Source: Candidatus Avilachnospira avicola (GTDB taxonomy: Bacteria > Bacillota > Clostridia > Lachnospirales > Lachnospiraceae). Taken from it: a stretch of DNA of 64,000 bases. The DNA lies in contig DVNQ01000043.1 in assembly GCA_018714245.1 (NCBI GenBank), positions 1 to 64,000 of the forward strand, in the 5' to 3' direction. The position numbers were made by a program, and so were the translations under genes. How positions within the stretch are numbered: the stretch's first letter is position 1; each line of letters starts with the position of its first letter. Under the pieces are notes generated by a model. It did no database searches. It was not told where the DNA came from and saw only the letters and a list, made by a program, of their open reading frames with translations. This document shows, piece after piece, positions 1-10,236 of the stretch.

Positions 1-1601
1 GCAAGATATACCTGGTCCATCGTCCCCATACTCAGGTTTTTAAGGGCTATGCTCTTTTCCCTGGTATTTACATGTATGTCCAATGTATCCGTCACATCCA
101 GCCTGGAATAGGTGCCGTTCGTTACTCCGGAAAGTATCCTTCCGGCCTCCCTGTTTATATAGGCCCCTATGGAATTCTGCACCTCCCGGCTCAGCTCAGA
201 CAGATTCTCCATGGCGATGTCCAGGGCATCCATATCCTCCTTTATGCGTTTATTCTCTGCAATCACAAGCCTTAACTCCAGGGCCTTGTTGCGCAGTGAA
301 TTGAGGAGCAGCAGTTTTTCCTCTACCTTTCTGTTGATATCCTGCTGCCTCGAGATATCTTCTTGATATCCGCTCTGTTTCCTGCTGAGCTCAATGATCC
401 TGTCAGACAGATCCTTTTCCTCCTGGGCCGCGTTCAGCTCAGCCTCATATATCCTGCGGAAACCCTCAAATCTCTCATGAAGGTCCGAAAGCACATCTTC
501 TCTGATATCGGCAGATCCAAGCTCCTTTTCCAGATCCGCTGAAAGGATTCCCGCCGCATCCGAAAGACGTTTTTTCCTTCCATGCCTTATCGCTCCAAGA
601 ACGATCGAAATAAGGATGAGGGCTCCCGAGGCAGAAAGAGAAACTATGAACTGCCCGTCTGTCAGTCCGGTCACAAGAAAAGCCATGGCCCCCAGTGCGA
701 TCGCCATGCAGAGTGCTGTGATGGAGATCACGGGAAGCAGCTTTCCCAGAGCCCTGTTTCTGCATGCAGTATATTGGTCATGCTCCTTTTTCAGTTTTTC
801 TTCCCTGTCATCTATTGATCTTTTGTCCGTAAAGCCATTTTCCGAAAGTACGCTTCTGGAATTCTCCCTCTGTCTCCTTGCCTCCGAAAGGCTCTGCTCC
901 GCTTCGGAAAGCTCGCTGCTCACGCCATCCCTGAGTTCCCTGAAGTCTGCAAGCAGATTGGCATTTTCCGGATCAGACAGCTCTGTTTCCAGATTCTTTA
1001 TCCTGCCCATTACCGAGGCATAGGATTTTACTGCATCCTTGTCATAGAGACGGGCCTTTTTTTCTTTTTTCTCCTGCAGGAATCTGACCGCCCCGTTAGA
1101 ACTGAGTTCCAGATTTCCGGTGGTGTTCAGATTTTCTATGCATCTGCGAAGTTCCTTTACCATGTCTCTGCCGGCAGCAGATTTAAGCTGTCCGATACTT
1201 GCAGTGTTCCTGTAGGCAGAAGCCGAAAGGGAAAGAAGAGCTGAGTCCAGGAGTCCCTGAGGATCCCTGATCTCCGTCCCGTCTGATCCATGGATATGAA
1301 GGTCTTCCCTTGACAGGGCAAAATCCCTTTTCAGCCGGTAATCCTTTCCTTTATGGGTAAAATAAAGCTCTCCTCCATAGATCTCGGGCGTATCCCAGTT
1401 ACGGTACCTTTCATAGGGATCCTCCTCAAGTGACCTCTGAGACCTGTCCCTCATGCCGAACAGCATGGCCATAAGAAAGGCATGGAGCGTGGATTTCCCC
1501 GCTTCATTCCTTCCGTAAATTATGTTAAGACCCTGAGAAAGGCTGAGGTCGATCCCCCTCAGCTTTCCGAAGCCATCAATATGTATGCGGTCTATCCTCA
1601 C
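1..1601 (-). CDS. YhaN-like AAA ATPase (SbcC/Rad50-like), partial, runs off window start
   Basis: Open minus frame from GTG at 1601: VRIDRIHIDGFGKLRGIDLSLSQGLNIIYGRNEAGKSTLHAFLMAMLFGMRDR, Walker A GRNEAGKST; then coiled-coil; overlaps the stop of the exonuclease gene. Confidence 0.85.
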   Translation of the reverse strand, partial: MRIDRIHIDGFGKLRGIDLSLSQGLNIIYGRNEAGKSTLHAFLMAMLFGMRDRSQRSLEEDPYERYRNWDTPEIYGGELYFTHKGKDYRLKRDFALSREDLHIHGSDGTEIRDPQGLLDSALLSLSASAYRNTASIGQLKSAAGRDMVKELRRCIENLNTTGNLELSSNGAVRFLQEKKEKKARLYDKDAVKSYASVMGRIKNLETELSDPENANLLADFRELRDGVSSELSEAEQSLSEARRQRENSRSVLSENGFTDKRSIDDREEKLKKEHDQYTACRNRALGKLLPVISITALCMAIALGAMAFLVTGLTDGQFIVSLSASGALILISIVLGAIRHGRKKRLSDAAGILSADLEKELGSADIREDVLSDLHERFEGFRRIYEAELNAAQEEKDLSDRIIELSRKQSGYQEDISRQQDINRKVEEKLLLLNSLRNKALELRLVIAENKRIKEDMDALDIAMENLSELSREVQNSIGAYINREAGRILSGVTNGTYSRLDVTDTLDIHVNTREKSIALKNLSMGTMDQVYL

Positions 1602-2686
1602 TGCTGCCCTCCATCATCTTCCGAAGTCCGAAGCAGGGCATCTATGCCATAATACATGGCTTTTCTGTCCAGCTCCGTGAGTTCTGTCCTGTTCCTTCGG
1701 ATACGATTGATATAATATCCCAGAAGATCATAGGGATGTTCATCATAAATGGCCTCAAAATCATACTGGGGCTCCGTTTCATCTATGACCTCCGAGATCC
1801 TGTATCTTCCGGTGATCCCGGAAAAATCCAGATCCAGCTTCGGATCCCTGTTTCCAAAAAGCCTGAGCCTGTAGATGTTTTTATTTCCACGCTTTTCTAT
1901 CTCGGAAGCAATAAGCTCGTTAAGCTCCTCCATGTCCGTATTTTTATTGATCTTTATGGCAAGGGGCATATAGGTCACGGATGCCATCGGAAGAAACTCC
2001 AGCTTCACCACCCTGCCGCTGGCTCCGGATATATCTCCAACATAGATCCCATGAGGCCCTCCGTCGCTCATGGACGCCGGTTCAGGCCCTCCGCTGTAGC
2101 AGAGCTTTCCGGAAAGCAGCTCCTCATGGCTCTCCTTTCCGCCCAGGGCAGCATACGATATGTCCAGGCCGGAAAAGGCTTCCTCAGCCTTCTCCGAAGA
2201 AGGCTCCCATATGGCAGCTATGCGTATAAGCAGCTCCTCGTCCCTGTCCTCTGCTATAAATTCTGAAAGCTCCTTTGTCCCTTTTCCCGAATGTTCAAAT
2301 ACGGATATCCCGTATACCACTGCTCCAAGCCTCGGAAGCCTGTACTTTACCGGGCCGTCCTTAGGCTCAAAATGTACGTTCGGAGCCCAGTTAAAGCTCA
2401 GTATGGGACTGTTCTTCCTTATCATGTCGCCTCTTCCGGTGACCATGACTATCTCCGTGCCCGGGATGGAAAGAAAGAGCCTGTTCATGCTTTCCAGCTC
2501 TGAGGTGACAGGCTGATGTGAAAACAGATCTCCGGATATGATGAGCAGCTCACATGAAAGCTCTTCAGCCTTTTTGATTATGTTTTTCAATGTGGAAAAA
2601 ATCTCGTCGTTCCGATCCTGTTCCCACCTGCGGCCGCTTTCCGCATTATGCCCAAGCCGCAGATCACTGAAATGGATGAATCTCAT
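1598..2686 (-). CDS. SbcD/YhaO-like metallophosphoesterase (DNA repair exonuclease)
   Basis: MRFIHFSDLRLGHN... LLIISGDLFSHQ; GGAGG upstream of the ATG at 2686 (ORF extends to 2701). Confidence 0.85.
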   Translation of the reverse strand: MRFIHFSDLRLGHNAESGRRWEQDRNDEIFSTLKNIIKKAEELSCELLIISGDLFSHQPVTSELESMNRLFLSIPGTEIVMVTGRGDMIRKNSPILSFNWAPNVHFEPKDGPVKYRLPRLGAVVYGISVFEHSGKGTKELSEFIAEDRDEELLIRIAAIWEPSSEKAEEAFSGLDISYAALGGKESHEELLSGKLCYSGGPEPASMSDGGPHGIYVGDISGASGRVVKLEFLPMASVTYMPLAIKINKNTDMEELNELIASEIEKRGNKNIYRLRLFGNRDPKLDLDFSGITGRYRISEVIDETEPQYDFEAIYDEHPYDLLGYYINRIRRNRTELTELDRKAMYYGIDALLRTSEDDGGQQ

Positions 2687-2753
2687 ACCTAAATCCTCCA
2701 AGACCCGGGCATCATCACCCGGGTCTTATCAGTTCACGTCCTATAAAATAATA

Positions 2754-4142
2754 TCAGAATTCGCAGTTTCCGACTGTTCTGGGGAACGGAAGCACGTCTC
2801 TTATATTCTGCATTCCGGTTATGTACATAACAGCCCTTTCAAATCCCAGTCCAAAGCCTGAGTGTCTGACGGATCCATATTTTCTAAGGTCAAGATAGAA
2901 GTCATAGGCATCCTTGTCAAGGCCCATCTCCTCTATGCGGGCAAGCAGCTTGTCATAATCATCCTCCCTCTGGGAGCCTCCCATGATCTCACCTACTCCG
3001 GGCACAAGGCAGTCCACGCCTGCGACTGTTTTTCCATCCTCATTCATCTTCATGTAAAATGCCTTTATGTCCTTAGGGTAATCCGTAACGAATACAGGCT
3101 TTCCATAGACCTTCTCAGTCAGATACCTCTCATGTTCCGTCTGAAGGTCACATCCCCATTCCACCTTGTTCTCAAAGATGTCATTATGCTTTTCCAGAAG
3201 CTCCACGGCCTCCGTGTAGGTTATCCTTGCAAAGTCACTGTTTATGATGCCATTGAGCCTCTCGATCAGTCCCTTTTCGATAAAGCTGTCAAAAAACTTC
3301 ATCTCTTCCGGCGCCTGCTCAAGTACGAATGAGATTATGTACTTCAGCATGGCTTCCTCTACATCCATAAGATCATTGATGTCTGCGAAGGCTATCTCAG
3401 GCTCTATCATCCAGAACTCAGCGGCATGTCTTGTGGTATTGGAGTTCTCAGCACGGAAAGTAGGACCGAAGGTATAGACATTTCTGAATGCCATGCAGAA
3501 TCCTTCCACATTGAGCTGTCCGGAAACAGTCATGAAGGTCTGCTTGTCAAAAAAGTCCCTGCTGTAGTCTACCTTGCCGGTTTCTGCCACCTTGTCAAGA
3601 TCAAGAGTGGTTACCTGGAACATCTCTCCTGCTCCCTCACAGTCAGATGAGGTTATGATGGGAGTATGCACGTATACAAAGCCTCTCTCCTGAAAGAACC
3701 TGTGTATGGCATATGCCACAAGGGATCTTACCCTGAACACTGCCTGGAAGGTATTTGTCCTGGCACGAAGATGAGGCATGGTCCTTAAATATTCCAGAGT
3801 ATGTCTCTTCTTCTGCAGGGGATAATCCGGAGTGGAGGTTCCTTCTATGTCTATATGTTCCGCCTGTATCTCAAAGGGCTGCTTTGCCTCCGGAGTCGCA
3901 ACAAGCTTTCCGGTAACTATGATGGATGAGCCTACATTGAGCTTTGAGATCGCAGTAAAATTATCCAGGTCATCATGATAAACTATCTGAAGTGTCTCAA
4001 AATATGTTCCGTCATTCATGACTATAAAGCCAAATGTCTTTGAGTCCCTTACTGAGCGTACCCATCCGCCCACGGTCACTTCCTTATCCAGATAGCTTTC
4101 TCTGTCCTTGAATATCTCTTTTACCGTTACAAGCTTTTCCAT
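2754..4142 (-). CDS. asnS: Asparaginyl-tRNA synthetase
   Basis: 462 aa; OB-fold [20 protein letters not shown], class II motifs [21 protein letters not shown] and [27 protein letters not shown]. Confidence 0.96.
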   Translation of the reverse strand: MEKLVTVKEIFKDRESYLDKEVTVGGWVRSVRDSKTFGFIVMNDGTYFETLQIVYHDDLDNFTAISKLNVGSSIIVTGKLVATPEAKQPFEIQAEHIDIEGTSTPDYPLQKKRHTLEYLRTMPHLRARTNTFQAVFRVRSLVAYAIHRFFQERGFVYVHTPIITSSDCEGAGEMFQVTTLDLDKVAETGKVDYSRDFFDKQTFMTVSGQLNVEGFCMAFRNVYTFGPTFRAENSNTTRHAAEFWMIEPEIAFADINDLMDVEEAMLKYIISFVLEQAPEEMKFFDSFIEKGLIERLNGIINSDFARITYTEAVELLEKHNDIFENKVEWGCDLQTEHERYLTEKVYGKPVFVTDYPKDIKAFYMKMNEDGKTVAGVDCLVPGVGEIMGGSQREDDYDKLLARIEEMGLDKDAYDFYLDLRKYGSVRHSGFGLGFERAVMYITGMQNIRDVLPFPRTVGNCEF

Positions 4143-4171
4143 TTTCTGTTCCTTCCTGTCTGTTTCTTTAT

Positions 4172-5254
4172 TTATTTGGACCTGAGTTTTTCCAGGGCTT
4201 CTCCGATCGACGCGGCCTCACCGCTCTTAACCAGATTCAGCATGCGCTGAAGCTTATCATGATCCATATTTTCATTTCCGATGTACTGGACATACTGGGA
4301 AAGTCCCATGTCCTCAGCCGCCAGTTCCTTTTCCAGGGTGGCTGTCCTGCCGCTCTTATCGCTTACCTCTATGCTAAGCTTTTCAAGCCTGGATCTGTAT
4401 TTTTCATCCACCTCGTCCGACAGAACCTTGCTGGTGGTTTCTTCGAAATTCCTGAGGGCCTCAGCCTTCTTTCTGTCTATCTCAGTCTTTTCTTCACTGA
4501 GCTTATTGATCTCCGCATCATAGGAGCCCAGATCGTAGGATCCGTCATCCCGGTCCTTTCTTATGTTCCTTTTTACATTTTTTATGCTCCTGTCCCGTTC
4601 ATTGATCTCACTCACAAGCTCCCGCCCTCTTTTTACGCCCTCCGGGGATCTCAGCCTTGTACGGTGAAGCGTGGCTACATATGCGCCTCCGAAGATCAGT
4701 ATTATCGCAGCATATATAAGGACAACCTTTATGATACTGGATCCCGGTATCAGCAGGATGAGAAGCGCCGGCAGCAGGATAAACACCAGGATAAAGCAGA
4801 GCGCGGCAATCCCCCATTCCTTGAAGCCTCTTGGCATGAAAAGGGCATAATAGAGCCTAGAGCGGCTGTATCCTGGAAGCCTGGACTCAGAAGTGCTCTG
4901 TTTAAGTTCCTTCTGTTTCTCTGCCTTTTCCCGATAGAGTTCTGCAGTCTCCGTCTTGATACGGGTCTTTACTCCCGCTTCCCTGGCCTTCTTCCTTTTG
5001 TCTCCCAGTTCCTTTATGCTGGCATCAAGATTCCTCAGCTGCCTGTCATAACCTGACAGTATGTCTTCCCGTCTGGCATCAAGGACAGATGTCTTTTCCT
5101 TATCCACCAGAACCCGGAGCCTTTCAAGCTCTTTTGCAAGGCGCCCGTTTTCATCCTTCAGTTTCTGCAGCTCTATTTCATGCAGTTTCTTTTTGTCATA
5201 TGCCTCCAGGGCCTCCGAAAGGAATGCCCCAGGCGAAGTTTTTGGATCTTGCAT
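4172..5254 (-). CDS. Coiled-coil membrane protein of unknown function
   Basis: 360 aa; Lys/Glu-rich coiled-coils flanking two hydrophobic segments ([43 protein letters not shown]). Confidence 0.7.
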   Translation of the reverse strand: MQDPKTSPGAFLSEALEAYDKKKLHEIELQKLKDENGRLAKELERLRVLVDKEKTSVLDARREDILSGYDRQLRNLDASIKELGDKRKKAREAGVKTRIKTETAELYREKAEKQKELKQSTSESRLPGYSRSRLYYALFMPRGFKEWGIAALCFILVFILLPALLILLIPGSSIIKVVLIYAAIILIFGGAYVATLHRTRLRSPEGVKRGRELVSEINERDRSIKNVKRNIRKDRDDGSYDLGSYDAEINKLSEEKTEIDRKKAEALRNFEETTSKVLSDEVDEKYRSRLEKLSIEVSDKSGRTATLEKELAAEDMGLSQYVQYIGNENMDHDKLQRMLNLVKSGEAASIGEALEKLRSK

Positions 5255-5257
5255 GGA

Positions 5258-6157
5258 TCACCTGCTCCTTTTCTGAAGTGCTATGCCCATGAGATAAGGG
5301 CCATTATGGGCTCCGACCATGGTTCCTATCTGCGAAAGCCCGGGATCTGCCTCAATGCCGGCCTCCCGAAGGGCTGAGACAAAGAGTTCCTTCAGTTCTT
5401 CCCCATCCTCCTCATGCAGGCCATAGCCCACCTCGAGATAATAGTCTGAGGGGTCTTCCTTCTTGTTTATAAAATACTGAGCCGCATGTCTTGCAAGCTC
5501 TCTGAGAGATTTATGCCTGCTCCTTGTGATCGAGCAAAGGCTTATGCTGCCTTCTGAAAACAATATGACCGGTTTTATGCCAAGGCCTACTGCAGCCAGC
5601 TTTACAAGCCCGCCTATACGTCCTCCCCTTGAGAGGTAGCTCAGATCTCCTATGGTAAAATAGGCTCTTCCCTCATGTCTTATCCTATCGAGCTCCTTTG
5701 CAGTCTCTTCTGCATCCATCCCAAGGTCCCGCATCCTGCAGGCCTCCCTTACCAGCATGCCCTCATAAAGGGTCAATGCCTTGGAATCCAGGGTCACCAC
5801 AGGCACATCCGGATACTTTTCCGATATGATGGAGGCTGCATTGGCCGCGGAATTATAGGATCCGCTCATCATGGATGTCATGCTTATGCTGAGCACCGGG
5901 ATGCCTTCCTTAAGATATGGTTCCCACGTCCTTATATAGTCCTCCACTCCCGGAAGCGAAGTCTTGGGGTATCTTCCCGGCTCGTCTGCCATCCTCTGAT
6001 AGAACTCATGATATGTAAAATCAAAATAGTCCCTTTCGTAATTTTCCCCGTCAAAGGAAACATATAAAGGGACTATCTCTATCCCAAGCTGTTCCACGCA
6101 AGCTCTGGGAAGATCGCAGCAGCTGTCACAAATGATCTGAAATTTCCGTTCCTGCAT
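5258..6157 (-). CDS. DegV family fatty-acid-binding protein
   Basis: FQIICDSCCDLP, PKTSLPGVEDYIRTWEPYL, SYNSAANAA, DLSYLSRGGRIG. Confidence 0.92.
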   Translation of the reverse strand: MQERKFQIICDSCCDLPRACVEQLGIEIVPLYVSFDGENYERDYFDFTYHEFYQRMADEPGRYPKTSLPGVEDYIRTWEPYLKEGIPVLSISMTSMMSGSYNSAANAASIISEKYPDVPVVTLDSKALTLYEGMLVREACRMRDLGMDAEETAKELDRIRHEGRAYFTIGDLSYLSRGGRIGGLVKLAAVGLGIKPVILFSEGSISLCSITRSRHKSLRELARHAAQYFINKKEDPSDYYLEVGYGLHEEDGEELKELFVSALREAGIEADPGLSQIGTMVGAHNGPYLMGIALQKRSR

Positions 6158-6300
6158 ATGTAAGCCAGTCTTTCATGATTATTGCATCCCCGGTTTCTCA
6201 GGCCTGAGCCTTTGGGATGTCATATAATTATACAATCAATACCGTTATTTTAAAAGCCAATTAATTTTTGCATACCGGACGGGCCTTTGGGCCTTCCGGC

Positions 6301-6720
6301 TCAAAGCTGCTTCCTTATGGCTTCCTCAATCCTTTTCTGCTCCTCCGGATCAGAGTCATGAGGTGTCCAGTTCACCATGCCCTTATCATCTCCCTCATAC
6401 CGGGGGATGACATGCATATGAAAATGCTTCACCGTCTGGCCCGCAGCCTCGCCGTTATTCTGTACAAGGTTGATGCCGTCTGCACAAAGGGCCTTTCTGG
6501 CAGCCAGTCCCACCTTCTTTGCCACCAGCATCAGCTTCTGTGCATATTCGTCCGAAAGCTCAAAAAGATCATCAAAATGCTCCTTGGGAAGGATGAGCAT
6601 ATGTCCCTTTGATCCTGGATTCAGGTCCAGGATGACCCTGAAGTCCTCATCCTCATATACCGTATTGGATCCTATCTCTCCATTTGCTATCCGGCAAAAG
6701 ATACAGTCATCTTTTTTCAT
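6301..6720 (-). CDS. HIT family hydrolase
   Basis: CIFCRIANGEI N-terminus and histidine triad HFHMHVIPRY. Confidence 0.95.
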   Translation of the reverse strand: MKKDDCIFCRIANGEIGSNTVYEDEDFRVILDLNPGSKGHMLILPKEHFDDLFELSDEYAQKLMLVAKKVGLAARKALCADGINLVQNNGEAAGQTVKHFHMHVIPRYEGDDKGMVNWTPHDSDPEEQKRIEEAIRKQL

Positions 6721-6840
6721 CTGAATCTGCTCCTTGTTTTTTCTTTAGTATAGCAGAAAAAGGCACAAATGGGTATGCCATATCGGCATTTCCATAAGTG
6801 CCTTTTGATTGTCTGTCTCAAGAGATGCCAGAACCGTCAG

Positions 6841-7524
6841 CTATCCTCTGTATCTGTCATATTCATTGCAGAGCAGCCTGTAGGGAACTTCATCCTCCTC
6901 GATCTCCGGAAATCTGCCCACCGGCTCATAGAAGCGGTTGTCAGCATTGTCGTCATTGCACATGGACACCTCTCCTATGAGGCAGTAGCCCTCACCCTCT
7001 TTCACATAGAACTCATGATAGCATCCAGGATATAGGGTAAGTGACTCTCCGGGCAAAAGCTCGATCTCGCTTCCTGCAGGCACCTTATAGGAGCGCCCGT
7101 CCCTGTGAACCTCCACCTCCGAATCAGAAAGCGCCTCATCCCCGGTCGAGTTCCACAGCCTGAAGCAGAGTCTCCCTCCGCCACGGTTTATTATATCCTC
7201 CATCTTGTTCCAGTGAAAATGATTGGGCGACAGCTGTCCTTCCTTAAGGAACATGATCTTTTCAGCATAGGTCTTTTTATAGCGGGGGTCCTTCACGTTT
7301 CCGTTGCGGAGAGTTATGAGTGCAAGCCCCGTTTTCCAGTAATCCCCCAGGCCGTAATCGGTAATGTCCCAGCCCAGCAGATTGTCCCTGATCTCATCGT
7401 ACTCTGCTCCCTTTTCTTTCCATTCCTCTGGAGAAAAGCTAAGGTACGGAGGGAGCATGAAGCAATGCTTTTTAAGAAGTCCCTCAAATTCCCTTATGAC
7501 AGAATTTATCTCAGAACGTTTCAT
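6841..7524 (-). CDS. D-lyxose/sugar isomerase, cupin family
   Basis: MKRSEINSVIREFEGLLKKHCFMLPPYLSFSPEEW..., EGQLSPNHFHWNKMEDIINRGGG metal-binding cupin motif; internal start at 7524 fits the end of the upstream kinase. Confidence 0.82.
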   Translation of the reverse strand: MKRSEINSVIREFEGLLKKHCFMLPPYLSFSPEEWKEKGAEYDEIRDNLLGWDITDYGLGDYWKTGLALITLRNGNVKDPRYKKTYAEKIMFLKEGQLSPNHFHWNKMEDIINRGGGRLCFRLWNSTGDEALSDSEVEVHRDGRSYKVPAGSEIELLPGESLTLYPGCYHEFYVKEGEGYCLIGEVSMCNDDNADNRFYEPVGRFPEIEEDEVPYRLLCNEYDRYRG

Positions 7525-7526
7525 GT

Positions 7527-8486
7527 TCAGCTCTCCCTTTCCATGCGGCTGAGTACTTCTCCCATGTCTCTTATGCTGTAAATGCCTCCCATATGCTCGG
7601 TGGAAAGGCTGGCTGCCGCAGTGCCGAACAGCGCCGCCTGCCTGAGTTCCTTCTCTGAAAGCTCCTCCGGTGACTTTCCGGCCCTTAGGATCCTGCTTAA
7701 TGCACTTCCAAAGAAAATGTCTCCAGCTCCGGTAGTATCCACCGGCTCTACCTCCGGACAACCCACGTATCCGCTGTCCTTCCTGTTGGAATAATATGTT
7801 CCCCGAGGGCCCATAGTAACAAAGATAAGTCTGGCCTTTGTCTCGGAAAAGATCCTTTCAGCCCCCTCCTCCGGAGAAAGTCCGAAAAGGAACTCTATCT
7901 CTTCATCGCTTATCTTTATGATATCGGCCTTTGACAGTCCCCATCTGATCTCTTCCCTGGCTTTTTCAAGGTCTTCCCAGAGAGGCCTTCTCAGATTGGG
8001 GTCATAGCTTATCAGCTTGCCCCTTGACTCTGCATACTCAACAAGCTTCCTGGTAGTGGTCCTTGCCGGCTCATCCGTAAGTGACAGAGATCCAAAGTGA
8101 AATACTCTCGCCTCGTCGATAAGCTTCAGGTCACACTCCTCATAGCAAAGCATGGTATCTGCCCCTGGCTTTCTGGAAAAGCTGAACCTCCGCTCTCCTC
8201 CCTCTTCAAAGGTCACAAAGGCAAGGGTAGTAAAAGCTTTATCTGTCCTTACCACTCCCCTGACATCGATCCCTGCCTCTTTGAGGGTCTTTATGAGCAT
8301 GTCTCCGAAGGCATCCTTGCCCACTTTTCCGATAAATCCGGAAGCAGCTCCATACCGTCTTAAGGCAGCCAGGAAGTTGCAGGGTGCTCCGCCCGGATTC
8401 CCTTCAAATATCGGGTATCCGTATTCATTTTGTCCCTTGACTGCAAAATCTATCAGCAGCTCACCCATGGCACATACGTCGATCAT
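7527..8486 (-). CDS. PfkB family carbohydrate kinase (fructokinase-like)
   Basis: IDVCAMGELLIDF, NPGGAPCNFLAAL, DTTGAGDIFFGSAL. Confidence 0.9.
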   Translation of the reverse strand: MIDVCAMGELLIDFAVKGQNEYGYPIFEGNPGGAPCNFLAALRRYGAASGFIGKVGKDAFGDMLIKTLKEAGIDVRGVVRTDKAFTTLAFVTFEEGGERRFSFSRKPGADTMLCYEECDLKLIDEARVFHFGSLSLTDEPARTTTRKLVEYAESRGKLISYDPNLRRPLWEDLEKAREEIRWGLSKADIIKISDEEIEFLFGLSPEEGAERIFSETKARLIFVTMGPRGTYYSNRKDSGYVGCPEVEPVDTTGAGDIFFGSALSRILRAGKSPEELSEKELRQAALFGTAAASLSTEHMGGIYSIRDMGEVLSRMERES

Positions 8487-9451
8487 ATTATATCCTCTCC
8501 GATATCCAGATGTCCTTCATGGCTGATCACATGCCCTGCGATCCGGTTTGCAAACTCTACGCAGTCCCTGACAGGCAGACCCTTATTGAATGCATGCATG
8601 AATGCAGCGTCAAAAGAATCTCCCGCCCCTACAGTGCTTACTACCCTGACAGGCGTAACGGGAACTGAGCTTATCTCTCCTCCCTCTGCGATGATCACTT
8701 CTCCTGACCCATTCCTGGCTATCACGGTGCGCCGGGTGCCGGCTTTCTTTTCATCCTTCCATCCCAAAGCCAGCTTTTCCGCACAATCCCTGAGATCCTC
8801 TCCTCCGGCTATAGGTCCGAACTCTTCCATGCCTGAGCCCATCACCACATCCGAAAGCTCAATGAAGCGGTCATAATAATACCTGCGTTTCTCATCCAGC
8901 CCATAGCTTTCTATCCTGGTATTCAGATCAAAAACAAAGAGTGAATCCGTCATCTTCTTCATCTTTTTTATGAACTGATATACCGCCTCCATGCTTGCAG
9001 GATCATTGTTCAGGGCCATACCTCCGGTAAAGAGGAGCGTGTCCATGGAAAAAAGCCTTTCAGAAAAGCTCTCCTCCGTAAATGTGGGATATCTGGATCC
9101 CGGCGGCACCCAGGAAAACATGGTCCGGTCTCCGGTCTCATCCAGTACCGCTATGCAGACCATGGCTCCATACTCTCCCAGAGGAGCATAGGACATATCC
9201 ACTCCGCAGGCCTCCATCTCCGCCCGAAGGAACTTCCCAAGGCTGTCTTCGCAAAGATCCGTAATGAACACGGGATCCGCACCCAGTTTTCCAAGCACCA
9301 TGGAAGTATTTCCCACGGTGCCTCCGGAACGCAGGGTCACACTCTGGCTCTTTATGTTTCCCTCTTTTATGGCAGAGATATTTTTCTTTGCTTCCCCATA
9401 GGGAATGATGAGATCAGCACAGAGATCTCCTATACAGACTATCCTTCTCAT
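8483..9451 (-). CDS. PfkB family carbohydrate kinase
   Basis: IVCIGDLCADLIIPYG, GGTVGNTSMVLGKLG, STVGAGDSFDAAF. Confidence 0.9.
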   Translation of the reverse strand: MRRIVCIGDLCADLIIPYGEAKKNISAIKEGNIKSQSVTLRSGGTVGNTSMVLGKLGADPVFITDLCEDSLGKFLRAEMEACGVDMSYAPLGEYGAMVCIAVLDETGDRTMFSWVPPGSRYPTFTEESFSERLFSMDTLLFTGGMALNNDPASMEAVYQFIKKMKKMTDSLFVFDLNTRIESYGLDEKRRYYYDRFIELSDVVMGSGMEEFGPIAGGEDLRDCAEKLALGWKDEKKAGTRRTVIARNGSGEVIIAEGGEISSVPVTPVRVVSTVGAGDSFDAAFMHAFNKGLPVRDCVEFANRIAGHVISHEGHLDIGEDII

Positions 9452-10119
9452 ACTGTCTCTTTCGCTATCCTGCAGAATTCCCTGACTCTCTCGATATCCT
9501 TATGAAGGATGACTCCGTCCTTAACTACGCTGGTCTTTGTAAGGGAATCTACTCCATCGGGGTGAACTGCCTTTATGGCCTCAGCAACATTTTCAGGTCC
9601 CAGTCCGCCTGCAAGTATAACGGGGATATTTACCGCCTCCACTATGGCCCGGTCTATGCCCCAGTCATGGGTTATGCCTGCCGCTCCGACTCCGGGCACG
9701 GTCTTTGAAACGCTGTCAAGGATCAGAAGATCCGCATACTCTGCCTTCTTTTTTGCATCCTCTATGGCAGACTCATCCACTATGCCCACTGCCTCCATAA
9801 GTTTTACTTCCGGCATGCGCTTCTTAAGCTTTTCGCAAAACTCCGCACTGCCCTCAAAGTTGGCACAGAGGTGAAGTACATCGGGGCTGAGCCTTTCAGT
9901 CTGGCTAAGGATGTCCTCTTCATTGTCTGCAACCGAGATGAGCACCCTTACGGCCTTTCCTGAAAGGGCATCAAATATCCTCTTGGCTTCATCCTCATGG
10001 ATGGCACAGGGGAACTTGCCTCCCGGCACTCCCACGAGCACCCCCACTCTGTCAGCTCCTGCCTCCACACAGGCAAGAGCCTCCTCAACAGTCTGTATTG
10101 AATATATCTGTGTAAACAT
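9448..10119 (-). CDS. TrpF-fold (phosphoribosylanthranilate isomerase-like) protein, probably not a true PRAI
   Basis: TIM-barrel similarity to TrpF (ILDSVSK...HDWGIDRAIVEAVNIPVILAGGLGPENVAEAI) but N-terminal KxCG motif replaced by QIYS. Confidence 0.75.
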   Translation of the reverse strand: MFTQIYSIQTVEEALACVEAGADRVGVLVGVPGGKFPCAIHEDEAKRIFDALSGKAVRVLISVADNEEDILSQTERLSPDVLHLCANFEGSAEFCEKLKKRMPEVKLMEAVGIVDESAIEDAKKKAEYADLLILDSVSKTVPGVGAAGITHDWGIDRAIVEAVNIPVILAGGLGPENVAEAIKAVHPDGVDSLTKTSVVKDGVILHKDIERVREFCRIAKETV

Positions 10120-10236
10120 AAAATACCTCCCTTGTATTGTTTTTCCATTAGCCTAAGTATACCAGCAAACATAAAATAATGATACAATAAAAACAACACT
10201 TTGGAACCTGCGGGCATAAAGCAGAAAGAGGCTATT

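Noticed and set aside
475-765. Minus-strand 96-aa ORF and several plus-strand ORFs in the first 1.6 kb
   Set aside because: They overlap the YhaN-like ATPase frame that is open to the window edge and absent from the ORF track only because it is truncated.
2700-2727. aagacccggg/cccgggtctt inverted repeat between asnS and the exonuclease gene
   Set aside because: Probably a processing or weak termination hairpin; no T-tract, so function cannot be assigned.
4259-5056. 265-aa plus-strand ORF
   Set aside because: Antisense to the coiled-coil membrane protein, which has better coding character and operon context.
9448-10119. Annotation as trpF (tryptophan biosynthesis)
   Set aside because: Catalytic Cys motif absent and no trp neighbours; named TrpF-fold only.
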